Source: a virus. Taken from it: a stretch of 51,786 nucleotides of DNA. Location of the stretch: positions 1 through 51,786 of the IMG/VR virus record IMGVR_UViG_3300025104_000002, one strand, 5' to 3'. Below the pieces are notes generated by a model that saw only the letters and a list, made by a program, of their open reading frames with translations, was not told where the DNA came from and ran no database searches. The position numbers and the translations under genes are program-made. Shown here piece by piece: positions 34,237 through 41,676 of the stretch; positions within the stretch are counted from its first letter, which is position 1, and every line of letters starts with the position of its first letter.

Positions 34237-34354
34237 ACACTTTACATGTCAAGTTGTAGAGCGAGGCACGGCAAGCTATGCGATCTGATGTCAACTTACC
34301 GTGATTTTTTACATTTACCCTAGCTAACTATACGCATGTAAAGTGTCAAGTTGT
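34237..34354. repeat. Inverted repeat pair with shared direct extension
   Basis: ACACTTTACATG (34237-34248) and its exact complement CATGTAAAGTGT (34335-34346) flank an 86-nt spacer. Both copies run directly into the same-orientation sequence GTCAAGTTGT (34248-34257 and 34345-34354). The mix of inverted and direct symmetry suggests paired protein-binding sites. Confidence 0.7.
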
Positions 34355-34473
34355 GGAAAAAGTCCAGTGAAATCAACCACTTGCGCTGATGAGACCACGG
34401 GAGCTGGCTCTGTAAAACAATCTATACGATATAGAAAATATAGGTTTTTTCTCAATACCCTTTCACAAAGGCG

Positions 34474-34686
34474 ATGGCTCCTACCATCCAAGACCTTGAC
34501 ACTCCGTGTGCGCCACATTACCTCAAAAATCGTAGATCATCTAGATCGTCACGCACTTTCTCCAATAAAATCAAGTACTTAGACGATCCATTTGACAAGG
34601 TACTTGATGAGGCACAATCTAGATTTTTCAGCGAAAAAGCCGAAAAATGCACATGCAACAGACATCAGATTGATGTCATCGGCTGA
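34474..34686 (+). CDS. Possible 70-aa protein
   Basis: An open frame from ATG at 34474 encodes 70 residues with a basic Ser/Arg-rich start (NRRSSRSSRTFSNKIKY) and a charged helical middle (LDDPFDKVLDEAQSRFFSEKAEK). AAAGG lies very close to the ATG, which is poor spacing. The protein-like composition favours a gene, but the location among control elements leaves doubt. Confidence 0.3.
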   Translation: MAPTIQDLDTPCAPHYLKNRRSSRSSRTFSNKIKYLDDPFDKVLDEAQSRFFSEKAEKCTCNRHQIDVIG

Positions 34687-34756
34687 TCCCATTTGATGTC
34701 TTAGAGACAGCGCAGAGACATACTGAGAGACATCACTTGACTGTCGCACAGACATC
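34661..34756. promoter_or_regulatory. GACATC operator-like boxes
   Basis: GACATC or its complement GATGTC occurs at 34661, 34672, 34695, 34729 and 34751, with the near copy GACATA at 34717. The first pair forms a dyad with a 5-nt spacer. The array ends inside the promoter of the ribbon-helix-helix-like gene. Short tandem 6-8 bp boxes are typical targets of RHH dimers, so autoregulation is a reasonable inference. Confidence 0.5.
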
Positions 34757-34765
34757 GAGTAGAGT
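34737..34765 (+). promoter_or_regulatory. Promoter of RHH-like gene
   Basis: TTGACT (34737-34742) and TAGAGT (34760-34765) are separated by exactly 17 nt, about 40 nt before the ATG at 34806. A GACATC box (34751-34756) lies in the spacer, where bound repressor would block RNA polymerase. Confidence 0.5.
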
Positions 34766-34805
34766 TAGTACCGCACCGCTGTTGGTGTGTACACCGGAGC
34801 TTTAC

Positions 34806-35111
34806 ATGAGGACCAAACAGTTGACCATCCGCCTGACCAACGACTTTCACAAAGCCCTCGTGGACTACTGCGCCGCCAACATGATCCCTGTCAGCACATT
34901 CATGGTCCAACAGACTGCCAAAGCCATTGGATACAAGCCCAAGCAGGCTACCACCCGCACTTATCAGGACCACACACCCGTGGTACAGCCCCCGCAACCA
35001 CCACTTGACAGTGATGGACTCATCCCAGACCTTGGGGAACTGGACGAAAGCGACTGGGACATGGAGGATTTACAGCGCCGCGCCGCTGCGGCCCCGCTTA
35101 GAAACGTCTGA
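34806..35111 (+). CDS. Ribbon-helix-helix-like DNA-binding protein
   Basis: The 101-residue product starts MRTKQLTIRLTNDFHKALVD, a short basic beta strand with alternating residues (KQLTIRL) followed by two helices (DFHKALVDYCAANM and VSTFMVQQTAKAIG), the order of Arc/MetJ-type RHH domains. The rest is Pro-rich and acidic and probably disordered. The start is chosen at the ATG preceded by CCGGAG. With GACATC boxes directly upstream, it is probably an autoregulated early repressor or an origin-binding protein. Confidence 0.65.
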   Translation: MRTKQLTIRLTNDFHKALVDYCAANMIPVSTFMVQQTAKAIGYKPKQATTRTYQDHTPVVQPPQPPLDSDGLIPDLGELDESDWDMEDLQRRAAAAPLRNV

Positions 35112-35113
35112 GG

Positions 35114-35130
35114 CGCACTTTACAGTGCTT
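35114..35130 (+). terminator. Weak hairpin after RHH-like gene
   Basis: A 5-bp stem (GCACT, loop TTAC, AGTGC) is followed by TTTT just after the RHH-like stop. It is short, so partial termination at most. The rest of the gap to 35228 shows no gene. Confidence 0.35.
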
Positions 35131-35228
35131 TTCCGGGATAACGCCGCCCAACTTGACGCTCGGCGCGGCGTCGGCGAGACTGGCTCTGCCTCGGTGCTGG
35201 GCTTTCAGCGCCTCTTTAAGGAGCCATC

Positions 35229-35528
35229 ATGGCGAAGATTTACAAAGGTCAAGTTTCTGTTTACAGCAACAGTCAGAACCAACTGGTTGTAAAGCCCGAT
35301 GCTGAGGGCAAGTTCAATCACGAGAATGTGGCTGAACTGTACAAGACCATGTGTCAACTGGCGAAGAAACACAAGATGGAAGTTCGAGTGTTCAAGCCGG
35401 AACAACTCGGTGACACCCCGGTTCTCATGGCGGATCGTTGGGGTAAGCCTTACATCGCTCTGTTGCCGGAACGTAAAGCCCCCGGCGCTCTGACCGTCAT
35501 CAAGCCTGCTGTTCAGAAGCTGGCCTGA
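35229..35528 (+). CDS. Early 99-aa protein, paralogue B
   Basis: Same length and motif order as the product of 32924-33223: KIYKGQVSVYSN, a helix with LYKTMCQLAKKHK, then ADRWGKPYIALLPER and the C-terminal AVQKLA. AAGGAG precedes the ATG. Two diverged copies in one early region imply an old duplication with retained function. The role is unknown. The beta-strand/helix pattern and small size would suit a host-interaction protein. Confidence 0.75.
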   Translation: MAKIYKGQVSVYSNSQNQLVVKPDAEGKFNHENVAELYKTMCQLAKKHKMEVRVFKPEQLGDTPVLMADRWGKPYIALLPERKAPGALTVIKPAVQKLA

Positions 35529-35545
35529 TCCTACTGGAGACTACC

Positions 35546-35746
35546 ATGTCTGAGAAAGTCACTGTTCAGCAATTACCCTACATCGCCCCTCGCAAAACCC
35601 GTAAGCAAGAAAACCTCCGCTTCGTTGTCAAGTGGATCGAGGGAGACACGATGTACTTCCGCTGGTACAAGCGGGACGATGCTGCTTGTGCTTTCCTCAA
35701 CCGGCTTCGAGGAGCCGGGTTTGAAGCTCGTGTCCTGATGAAGTGA
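35546..35746 (+). CDS. Small early protein (66 aa)
   Basis: The product has an N-terminal basic stretch (PYIAPRKTRKQENLRFVVKW) and a compact beta/alpha second half (DTMYFRWYKRDDAACAFLNRLRG). GGAG precedes the ATG. It begins a run of closely packed small early genes. No family is recognised. Confidence 0.65.
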   Translation: MSEKVTVQQLPYIAPRKTRKQENLRFVVKWIEGDTMYFRWYKRDDAACAFLNRLRGAGFEARVLMK

Positions 35747-35754
35747 GGTCTGCC

Positions 35755-36000
35755 ATGTACAACATCGAAGTGACTGACACCTTTGGTGGTGAAGCCAACT
35801 ACTGCTGGGTCAAACGTGGTTCCACCAAGGCCACGTCCCGTCGAGGGATCATCGAAGCTGTCAAACGTGTTGCTGGTTGGACAGGCTGGTGCCGTGTGAA
35901 AGTGGTGTGCCAAGCTGGTGACTTCTGGGAGATTCGTCCAGTGGACACCAGCGGGGTATGCCAAGTGGCCTTTGTTACTTGGTCTGATGAAGTGCGGTGA
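35755..36000 (+). CDS. Small early protein (81 aa)
   Basis: The ATG at 35755 is chosen because GAGG lies just upstream, though the frame opens at 35743. The product is Trp-rich with alternating strands (ANYCWVKRGSTKATSRRGII and later GDFWEIRPVDTS). It lies 8 nt after its upstream neighbour. Function unknown. Confidence 0.6.
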   Translation: MYNIEVTDTFGGEANYCWVKRGSTKATSRRGIIEAVKRVAGWTGWCRVKVVCQAGDFWEIRPVDTSGVCQVAFVTWSDEVR

Positions 36001-36004
36001 CATC

Positions 36005-36256
36005 ATGGCTGAACACCGCACTGTCATCATCCACATGGATGCTGTTCAACAGCAGACCATGCAACACGAGACTGACCACACTGAGTGGTACAGGGCCATT
36101 GGTCGACTGTCAACATGGAACATGACGTTCCCAACTGTCAACATCTACAAGGATGGTGACACTGACATGGTTGCGGTCTACCTCAACGAACAGGGTGAAC
36201 GTGGTTATGTCATCGGTGCCGTATGGCATGGCGACCACTACGGGTTTCACTCCTGA
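36005..36256 (+). CDS. Small early protein (83 aa)
   Basis: The ATG at 36005 is 4 nt past the previous stop. The product has a helical His/Gln-rich start (IIHMDAVQQQTMQHETDH) and beta strands near the end (DMVAVYLNEQGERGYVIG). No recognised family. The spacing fits an operon of small host-takeover proteins. Confidence 0.55.
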   Translation: MAEHRTVIIHMDAVQQQTMQHETDHTEWYRAIGRLSTWNMTFPTVNIYKDGDTDMVAVYLNEQGERGYVIGAVWHGDHYGFHS

Positions 36257-36305
36257 AGGTATGTTCACCAACTGTCTCAATCCCGAGGACTGACATATCA
36301 GCTTA

Positions 36306-36349
36306 CAAGGCATCACCCAGTGGTGCCTTGTGGGATGCGCTGTCGCATC
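36306..36349 (+). promoter_or_regulatory. Two tandem hairpins in early intergenic gap
   Basis: An 11-bp stem with one G-T pair (CAAGGCATCAC with GTGGTGCCTTG, 3-nt loop) is followed 3 nt later by a 6-bp stem (GATGCG, loop CTGT, CGCATC). No T-tract follows, so termination is unlikely. A processing site, stabiliser or small structured RNA is possible. The rest of 36257-36372 shows only a 10-codon frame. Confidence 0.45.
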
Positions 36350-36372
36350 GTATCCATCTGAGGTTCACACCT

Positions 36373-36705
36373 ATGAAGATCACCAACCGAGATGCACGGA
36401 AGTTCGTGCAGCAACGGCTCCCCTTCCAAGGGAGCAACCTGTTCGCCCACACTCGGACCAGCGAGGATGGAACCACGTGGTACGTGGTTTACAGCTACGG
36501 CCCGCACCATCCGCTGTTCGTCTGGGCCGATGGGATTTGGTTTGAGAACGAGGACCGCTTCAGTGTCACCACTTCCAAGCATCGGAGTCAGACACACCCG
36601 CTCTGCCCCACTGTGCCGCTGTCCACCGAGTGGATGCAGCGGCTGGCTCGTGGGGGGTACTGGGCCATTGCCAAGGAACGCATCCTCCAAGGAGTTGCAG
36701 CATGA
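36373..36705 (+). CDS. Early protein (110 aa)
   Basis: The product has a helical start (KITNRDARKFVQQRLPFQ) and a Trp/Tyr-rich beta-rich middle (TTWYVVYSYGPHHPLFVW), then a helical end (EWMQRLARGGYWAIAKER). Its stop overlaps the start of the next gene as ATGA, so the pair is translationally coupled. The family is not recognised. Confidence 0.6.
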   Translation: MKITNRDARKFVQQRLPFQGSNLFAHTRTSEDGTTWYVVYSYGPHHPLFVWADGIWFENEDRFSVTTSKHRSQTHPLCPTVPLSTEWMQRLARGGYWAIAKERILQGVAA

Positions 36706-37307
36706 CCACGTTCACCGAAGCACAACAGGCCCTGATCGACAGGTACCGGGACATCAACACCGACCACGAATGGTGGGATTCCATCTACAGCAACTTCAAA
36801 AAGCGTATGGAAGCCATCGGTATCCGCGTTGAGCGGATGTACTTTAGTGGCTTCTGGTCACAGGGTGATGGTGCCTGCTTCGAGGGTTGGGTCGATGACT
36901 GGAGCCTGTTCCTGCCAACGGTGGGGATAACCAACGACGTGTTGATGGAGTTTGCCAACAACCACTGGGCGTTCAGTGTGAAGCACAGCGGTCACTACTA
37001 CCACGAGAACTGCACGGTCTTCGATGCCGACATGCCCAACCCAGACGGGGAGGATGATGACTGGTTCATCGAGCGATACAGTCCCTATAAGGTGGATGAC
37101 TTCCGCTCTGTGGTATGGCTCGTTGTGCTGCGGGGGTTTGACTTCTCCTCGATGGAGGAGACGTTCCGCGATGCATTCAAGGGTCACATGCGGCAGTTGT
37201 ACAAGGACTTGGAGGAGGAGTACGAGTACCTCACAAGTGATGAGGCGGTGTGGGAGTCCATCGTAGCCAACGAGCTTGATGATGAACTGGAGGAAATATG
37301 CGAGTGA
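36702..37307 (+). CDS. Acidic early protein (201 aa)
   Basis: The product is strongly acidic and aromatic. It includes IRVERMYFSGFWSQGDGACFEGWVDDW, a pattern I recall from phage and plasmid proteins of unknown function, and SGHYYHENC followed by a C-terminal Glu-rich helix (YKDLEEEYEYLTSDEAVW). The high charge would fit a DNA mimic or a protein-binding inhibitor, but that is inference. Overlaps on both sides place it in the early operon. Confidence 0.6.
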   Translation: MTTFTEAQQALIDRYRDINTDHEWWDSIYSNFKKRMEAIGIRVERMYFSGFWSQGDGACFEGWVDDWSLFLPTVGITNDVLMEFANNHWAFSVKHSGHYYHENCTVFDADMPNPDGEDDDWFIERYSPYKVDDFRSVVWLVVLRGFDFSSMEETFRDAFKGHMRQLYKDLEEEYEYLTSDEAVWESIVANELDDELEEICE

Positions 37308-37462
37308 AATGTGTTGTCCGTTGGCTGGCAACTGTCGCAATGGTGACAGCCTTCGCCGTATTGGGAGCCGTCGTCCTGATCGAGTGGATGGCTGGCTGTG
37401 GTGAAACCTACATCGACTCCAAGGGGGTACGACATGCCTACGAGTGCGTCTTCATCCGATAG
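37298..37462 (+). CDS. Small membrane protein (54 aa)
   Basis: The start lies inside the end of the previous gene and follows GGAGG. The product has a basic N-terminus (MRVKCVVRW) and one transmembrane helix (TVAMVTAFAVLGAVVLIEW), then a short Cys-containing tail. An inner-membrane location is likely. The function is unknown. Confidence 0.5.
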   Translation: MRVKCVVRWLATVAMVTAFAVLGAVVLIEWMAGCGETYIDSKGVRHAYECVFIR

Positions 37463-37658
37463 TCCACCGCTGCGACTGTTCTGCCTGCGGTATGGCAAGT
37501 ACGGCCCCAAGGTACGTGATTCCAAGGGGTACTTCATCTACTTTGACGACAAGGAGAAAGCGAAACGAACCAGAGACGAGCTAAACGCCGGTCTTGACCG
37601 GCCCATCTTCGTGGTATCCCACGGCCCTGACCATCGACCCAAGTCCGAAAGGAAGTAA
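37434..37658 (+). CDS. Small early protein (74 aa)
   Basis: The start at 37434 is preceded by AAGGGGG and overlaps the previous gene by 29 nt. The product includes LRLFCLRYGKYGPKVRDSKG and YFDDKEKAKRTRDELN. It is basic and strand-helix in pattern, 2 nt before the MoxR-like gene. No family is recognised. Confidence 0.55.
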   Translation: MPTSASSSDSPPLRLFCLRYGKYGPKVRDSKGYFIYFDDKEKAKRTRDELNAGLDRPIFVVSHGPDHRPKSERK

Positions 37659-37660
37659 CC

Positions 37661-38644
37661 ATGCGGGCCACACTACTCAAAGAAACCATCAAGTCCCTGT
37701 TTCCCATCACCCGTACCCTGTGTATCGAGGGTGCTCCCGGCGGTGGTAAGACGACCATCGTCCACGAAGTGGCACAGGAACTTGACGTTCCCTGCATCGA
37801 ACGTCACATGCCGACCATGCTGGTGGAGGATTTCGGTATCCTGTTCCCCGATGGTGATAAGCTGCACTACAAGCTGCCCGACTGGTTCCCCGTCAAGGGC
37901 AAAGCTCCAGAGCGTGGCATCCTGCTGTTCGACGACCGCAACCAAGCTGGCCCTGACTTGCAGAAGGTCTTGGCTAACATCTGCCAAGCCCGAACCCTTC
38001 ACGGTATCCCCATGCCGGATGGCTGGATGGTGGTGTGCACCGGCAACAGGCAGTCTGACCGTGCTGGTGCCAACCGGGTGCTGAGTCATCTCCGCAACCG
38101 TGAGACGGTGCTGGAGTTGGAAACCCACCTCGACGACTGGACTGCATGGGCCATCAACCACGGTGTCAAGCCCGAGGTGATCAGCTTCATCCGCTTCCGT
38201 CCCGGTCTGCTGCACGACTTCGATCCGCAGCGGGATCAGAACGCCACCCCCCGAGCATGGGTTGAGGGTGTGTCCGACGTGCTGGGTACTGTCCCTGCCG
38301 AGGCTGAGTTCGAGTGCTTCAAGGGTGCTGTGGGTGAGGGTGCTGCTGCCGAGTTCGTGGGCTTCCTCCGCATTTTCCGTAAGCTGCCCAACCCTGACGC
38401 TATCCTGCTCAACCCTACCACTGCGGACGTTCCCACAGACCCGGCTATCCTGTACGCCCTGTCTGGCGCACTGGCCCAACGTGCCACGGATGACAACATG
38501 GATCGGTTCGTGACCTACATCGACCGGATGCCACCGGAGTTCAGCGTACTATCCATGTCTATGGCAGTACGGCGTAACCCCGACCTTGCCAACACGCAAG
38601 CCTTCGTCAAGTGGAGTTTGGCCCACCAAAGTGTGCTGTTCTGA
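37661..38644 (+). CDS. MoxR-type AAA+ ATPase
   Basis: The 327-residue protein has Walker A GAPGGGKT at residues 24-31 and a Walker B-like GILLFDDRN near residue 85, where the usual second acidic residue is Asp rather than Glu. A sensor-1-like MVVCTGN near 125 and an arginine-rich segment (LSHLRNRETVLE) follow. MoxR-family ATPases act as chaperone or remodelling enzymes with von Willebrand factor A partners. Here the partner is encoded at 39840-40982, two genes downstream. AGGA precedes the ATG. Confidence 0.85.
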   Translation: MRATLLKETIKSLFPITRTLCIEGAPGGGKTTIVHEVAQELDVPCIERHMPTMLVEDFGILFPDGDKLHYKLPDWFPVKGKAPERGILLFDDRNQAGPDLQKVLANICQARTLHGIPMPDGWMVVCTGNRQSDRAGANRVLSHLRNRETVLELETHLDDWTAWAINHGVKPEVISFIRFRPGLLHDFDPQRDQNATPRAWVEGVSDVLGTVPAEAEFECFKGAVGEGAAAEFVGFLRIFRKLPNPDAILLNPTTADVPTDPAILYALSGALAQRATDDNMDRFVTYIDRMPPEFSVLSMSMAVRRNPDLANTQAFVKWSLAHQSVLF

Positions 38645-38645
38645 C

Positions 38646-38807
38646 ATGCGGTGGCCGAGTCGGGACAAGCCTGAGCTTTACCAACGAGGCCGCTGGTGGA
38701 TCGTTCGGTGGTACTCCCCAGTGGAGAAACGCTGCCGAGCGATCCGCACCAAGTCGGAAACCTACGCCAAACTCATATACCAACATCTTTCAGGAGTGAC
38801 AGAATGA
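38646..38807 (+). CDS. Small basic protein (53 aa)
   Basis: The frame starts at the ATG just past the MoxR stop and ends by overlapping the next start as ATGA. The product is Arg/Trp/Tyr-rich (LYQRGRWWIVRWYSPVEKRC) and strongly basic. Coupling with the flanking ATPase operon suggests an accessory role. The family is unknown. Confidence 0.5.
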   Translation: MRWPSRDKPELYQRGRWWIVRWYSPVEKRCRAIRTKSETYAKLIYQHLSGVTE

Positions 38808-39652
38808 ATCTCACCGACCGTGCCCTGCTGGTGCAACTCAACGTGTCCCAGTGGACTGCCCGCAAGTACGACAAACGTGCTTCCAAGGAGGTGACGACGG
38901 CCCACGGTGCAGCGTCTGCTGCTGGCCGTTTCAACAAGTCCCTGCTGCCCATGAACGACAAGCTGGAGAACATCTACCGCAAGACCACGCTGATACGCAC
39001 CAAGTACTATGAGTCCACCCTACCGTGGGGTATCGATGGTACGCGGATGCTACCCACTGCCAACTATCTGTCCTTCATGACCGACTTCCGCAAGGAGAAG
39101 GGCGAGTGGGAGCAGTTGGTGCAGGAGTTTCTCGACGAGTACGGCCAGATGAAGCTCGATGCCCAGCGCACCCTTGGTTCGCTGTACGACCCGGATGACT
39201 ATCCAACCGCGCTGGAGCTGCGATACAAGTTCAACATGGACATGGCCGTGTTCCCTGTACCCAGTGCGGATTTCCGTGTCGCCATCGGTTCGGAGGAACT
39301 GAAACGCATCCAGCAAGACGTTGAGCGACGTGTGAAGGAGGCAGAGCTGGCGGCACTGAAGGACGTGTGGAACCGGCTGTACGAACGGGTCAAGCACATA
39401 GCCGAGAAGCTGGCCGACCCCGAGGCGATCTTCCGTGACTCGATGATCGAGACCGCCAAGGAAATCTGTGCGCTACTGCCCCGGCTGAACTTCGCTGACG
39501 ACCCCAACTTGGAAGCCATGCGTCAGCAGGTTGAGGCATCCTTGATCAAGCCCCCTGAAGCTCTGCGCAACGACCCTGCCCTGCGCCGTGATACCGCCGC
39601 TGAAGCGAAGGCGATCATGGACAAGATGGGTACCTTCATGGGAGCACTCTGA
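38804..39652 (+). CDS. Helical protein of the MoxR/VWA operon (DUF3150-like)
   Basis: The 282-residue protein begins LTDRALLVQLNVSQWTARKYDKR and is almost entirely helical with long charged stretches (ELKRIQQDVERRVKEAELAAL). In other phages and plasmids a helical protein of this size often lies between a MoxR ATPase and a VWA protein; my best family guess is DUF3150, made from memory. AGGAG lies upstream. It may be a substrate adaptor or structural partner of the ATPase. Confidence 0.6.
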   Translation: MNLTDRALLVQLNVSQWTARKYDKRASKEVTTAHGAASAAGRFNKSLLPMNDKLENIYRKTTLIRTKYYESTLPWGIDGTRMLPTANYLSFMTDFRKEKGEWEQLVQEFLDEYGQMKLDAQRTLGSLYDPDDYPTALELRYKFNMDMAVFPVPSADFRVAIGSEELKRIQQDVERRVKEAELAALKDVWNRLYERVKHIAEKLADPEAIFRDSMIETAKEICALLPRLNFADDPNLEAMRQQVEASLIKPPEALRNDPALRRDTAAEAKAIMDKMGTFMGAL

Positions 39653-39720
39653 TGGAACTGGCCGCTCTCTTGGACTCCATGAAGCAAGCGGCCATCCTCG
39701 TTCAAGTGAAGGGTGTGTAA
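39652..39720 (+). CDS. Possible 22-aa peptide
   Basis: A 22-codon frame starts by TGATG coupling to the upstream gene and reads MELAALLDSMKQAAILVQVK. The coupling favours translation but the length gives little support. The following 39721-39839 stretch has a TTGACA at 39722 without a matching -10 and no gene. Confidence 0.3.
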   Translation: MELAALLDSMKQAAILVQVKGV

Positions 39721-39839
39721 CTTGACAGACACCTCGGGAAGACCGAGAAAGAAGTAGTGGCAGGCATCAACTCATGGGCAGTATCTGTCCGTGCTGGTGA
39801 TCTGCTGCGTGTGATAACTGAACTCGAACGGAGAATGAA

Positions 39840-40982
39840 ATGACAACTGCAACCATCGACCTGAAAAAGCTGGGTACCAAGCTGGCGAAAGCCAAGACTG
39901 CTCTGATCCTGGAGTATCCCTTCGTTGGTACCATCGCCCTGAACCTGCCCTTCGAGTTCGACGAGAACATCCCCACTGCTGCAACCAACGGCAAGCGGAT
40001 CAAGTTCAACCCCGAGTTCGTGGACAGCCTGACCGATGAGGAGGTCAAGTTCCTCGTGGCCCACGAGTGTTTCCACCCCATGCTGGAGCACAACTTCCGG
40101 CGCGGTAACAGGGCACCGCGCAAGTGGAACATGGCCGCTGACTACGTGATCAACAAGTTGTTGGTCGATGAGGGTATCGGTCGGATGCCCAGGATGGGGC
40201 TGCTTGACAACAACATCTACAACGCCGGTCACGGTACCAGCGAGGGCATCTACAACATCCTGCCGGAACAGCCTGAAGACGGCAGCTCTGGTGCTGGTGA
40301 ACCCGGTGGCCCGCTCGACGATTGCGAGGACGGTGAGGGTAGCCCTGCTGAACAGCAGCAGCTACAGGCCGAGTGGAAGGTGAAGGTGGCCCAAGCTGCA
40401 CAGGCAGCGAAGATGATGGGCAAGATGTCTGCCAACATGCAACGGCTTGTCAATGAGGTGCTGCAACCCAAGGTGGACTGGCGTGAGGTGCTGCAACGCT
40501 TCCTCGTCAAAGCCCGCAACGACAGCCGCTCGTTCGCTCGGTTCAATCGCCGATTCATTGCGCAAGGGATGTACCTGCCCAGTGTCAACGGTGAGGCGAT
40601 GGGTGAGGTGCTGTTCGCAGTGGACTGCTCTGGCTCCATCGACCAGCATACGATCAACCAGTTCGCTGCTGAGGTCACCAAGGTCAAGGAAGACCTGATG
40701 CCTGAGCGTATCCACGTGATGTACTTCGACAGCGAGGTCAGTCACGTGGAGAGCTACGAACCACACGATGATCTGGACATCAAACCCCACGGCGGCGGCG
40801 GTACCGACTTCGCTCCGGTGTTTGCCAAGATCATTGAACTCGGGATCAACCCGGTCGCCATCGTGTTCCTCACTGACCTGTGCTGCAACAGCTTCGGTGA
40901 TCAGCCCGATGCACCTGTGCTGTGGGTCACGACCGATGCAGACAAGGCACCCTTCGGTGAAATTGTGGAGATGGTTGACTGA
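39840..40982 (+). CDS. Zincin + VWA domain protein (DUF2201-like)
   Basis: The 380-residue protein has an N-terminal metallopeptidase-like domain with HECFH at residues 75-79 (a full HEXXH) and a second His-rich segment (HNFRRGNRAPRKWN). A Glu/Gln-rich linker follows near 150-170. The C-terminal von Willebrand factor A domain has a MIDAS motif DCSGS at 262-266 and further DxxxSHVES and GGGGTDF elements. This is the layout of DUF2201 proteins, which pair with MoxR ATPases. The ATPase at 37661 may remodel or activate it. The start has GGAG upstream. Confidence 0.85.
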   Translation: MTTATIDLKKLGTKLAKAKTALILEYPFVGTIALNLPFEFDENIPTAATNGKRIKFNPEFVDSLTDEEVKFLVAHECFHPMLEHNFRRGNRAPRKWNMAADYVINKLLVDEGIGRMPRMGLLDNNIYNAGHGTSEGIYNILPEQPEDGSSGAGEPGGPLDDCEDGEGSPAEQQQLQAEWKVKVAQAAQAAKMMGKMSANMQRLVNEVLQPKVDWREVLQRFLVKARNDSRSFARFNRRFIAQGMYLPSVNGEAMGEVLFAVDCSGSIDQHTINQFAAEVTKVKEDLMPERIHVMYFDSEVSHVESYEPHDDLDIKPHGGGGTDFAPVFAKIIELGINPVAIVFLTDLCCNSFGDQPDAPVLWVTTDADKAPFGEIVEMVD

Positions 40983-41077
40983 TGATGCTGGCCCTACCCG
41001 ATGGGAATACGCGTGGCTCCGATATGTGCGCTGAGCGTCGCGCCAAGGGGGCCGTTTACCGGATGGGTCTGCTTTGA
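40982..41077 (+). CDS. Possible 31-aa peptide
   Basis: A short frame starts with two ATGs in a TGATGATG overlap with the VWA stop and runs to 41077. The product is basic and has no recognisable feature. Included because the coupling is tidy, but it may be noise. Confidence 0.3.
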   Translation: MMLALPDGNTRGSDMCAERRAKGAVYRMGLL

Positions 41078-41089
41078 CTGGAGAAGCGA

Positions 41090-41278
41090 ATGATGTTTGT
41101 AGATGTTTGTATGAAGGACACGGAAGAACCGCGCGAAGTGGCTAATCGCCATGAGATTTTGGTTGGAGCTTACCAACCATCGTCAGCTCGATACGAGCGC
41201 GAGAAGAAGGAAGTCGTGCTGGAGGTTGACCTCGACAAACTCACTGCCCTGAGTACCGCTGCCAAGTTCGGACTGTGA
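41090..41278 (+). CDS. Small protein (62 aa)
   Basis: ATG at 41090 is preceded by GGAG. The product is charged (REVANRHEILVGAYQ and KEVVLEVDLDKLTAL) with a strand-helix pattern. It is 8 nt upstream of the next gene start. No family is recognised. Confidence 0.5.
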   Translation: MMFVDVCMKDTEEPREVANRHEILVGAYQPSSARYEREKKEVVLEVDLDKLTALSTAAKFGL

Positions 41279-41286
41279 GGGGCACG

Positions 41287-41676
41287 ATGCCACGTATCGA
41301 CGAAGAAAAACGCCGAGAGTGGCTTCGCGCCTTGCGCCGGTTCAAGTACGGTATCAAGGTACGGGCCAAGCTCGGTGTACTGCAAATCATCTGTGAGCGA
41401 GTTCATACGCAACGTAAGGGTAAACAACAGTGGGACGTACCCCAGTGGGAGCACGACAGATGGGTTACGTTCCTGTACACTTGCATACGGGATAACGAGT
41501 TCCCACCGGAGTTGCTGGAAGGGTTTGTAAAAACCGCCGAGGTGACATTTCTCACCCCGAATAGACAACCCACGGTGGACAAGGTACTCGACGCTGTGAA
41601 TCAAGTATGCAAACAAAACAGCAGGGCACTCCGGCGCAAGTTCGGGGTGTTTGTGCGAGGTGACAATGGGTACTAA
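41287..41676 (+). CDS. Basic protein (129 aa)
   Basis: The ATG at 41287 is preferred because GAGGGG lies upstream; an overlapping GTG at 41275 would add 4 residues. The product is rich in Arg and Lys (KRREWLRALRRFKYGIKVRAK) with Trp residues and predicted helices, consistent with nucleic-acid binding. It lies in the replication block before a DUF3310 gene. The function is unknown. Confidence 0.55.
   Translation: MPRIDEEKRREWLRALRRFKYGIKVRAKLGVLQIICERVHTQRKGKQQWDVPQWEHDRWVTFLYTCIRDNEFPPELLEGFVKTAEVTFLTPNRQPTVDKVLDAVNQVCKQNSRALRRKFGVFVRGDNGY

Larger units (their letters stand above)
33910..34473. other. Largest intergenic region, candidate origin/control
   Basis: After the terminator near 34000 this stretch holds three tandem 17-bp repeats, a G10 run at 34091-34100, several TTTACA/TGTAAA motifs, a 12-bp inverted repeat at 34237-34346, a small palindrome CTATACGATATAG (34422-34434) and AT-rich sequence, in a genome that is otherwise GC-rich. 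Together these are the usual ingredients of a replication origin or regulatory hub. No credible gene is seen before 34474. Confidence 0.5.

Noticed and set aside
39721-39750. TTGACA at 39722 as an internal promoter before the VWA gene
   Set aside because: No -10-like hexamer at a suitable distance.
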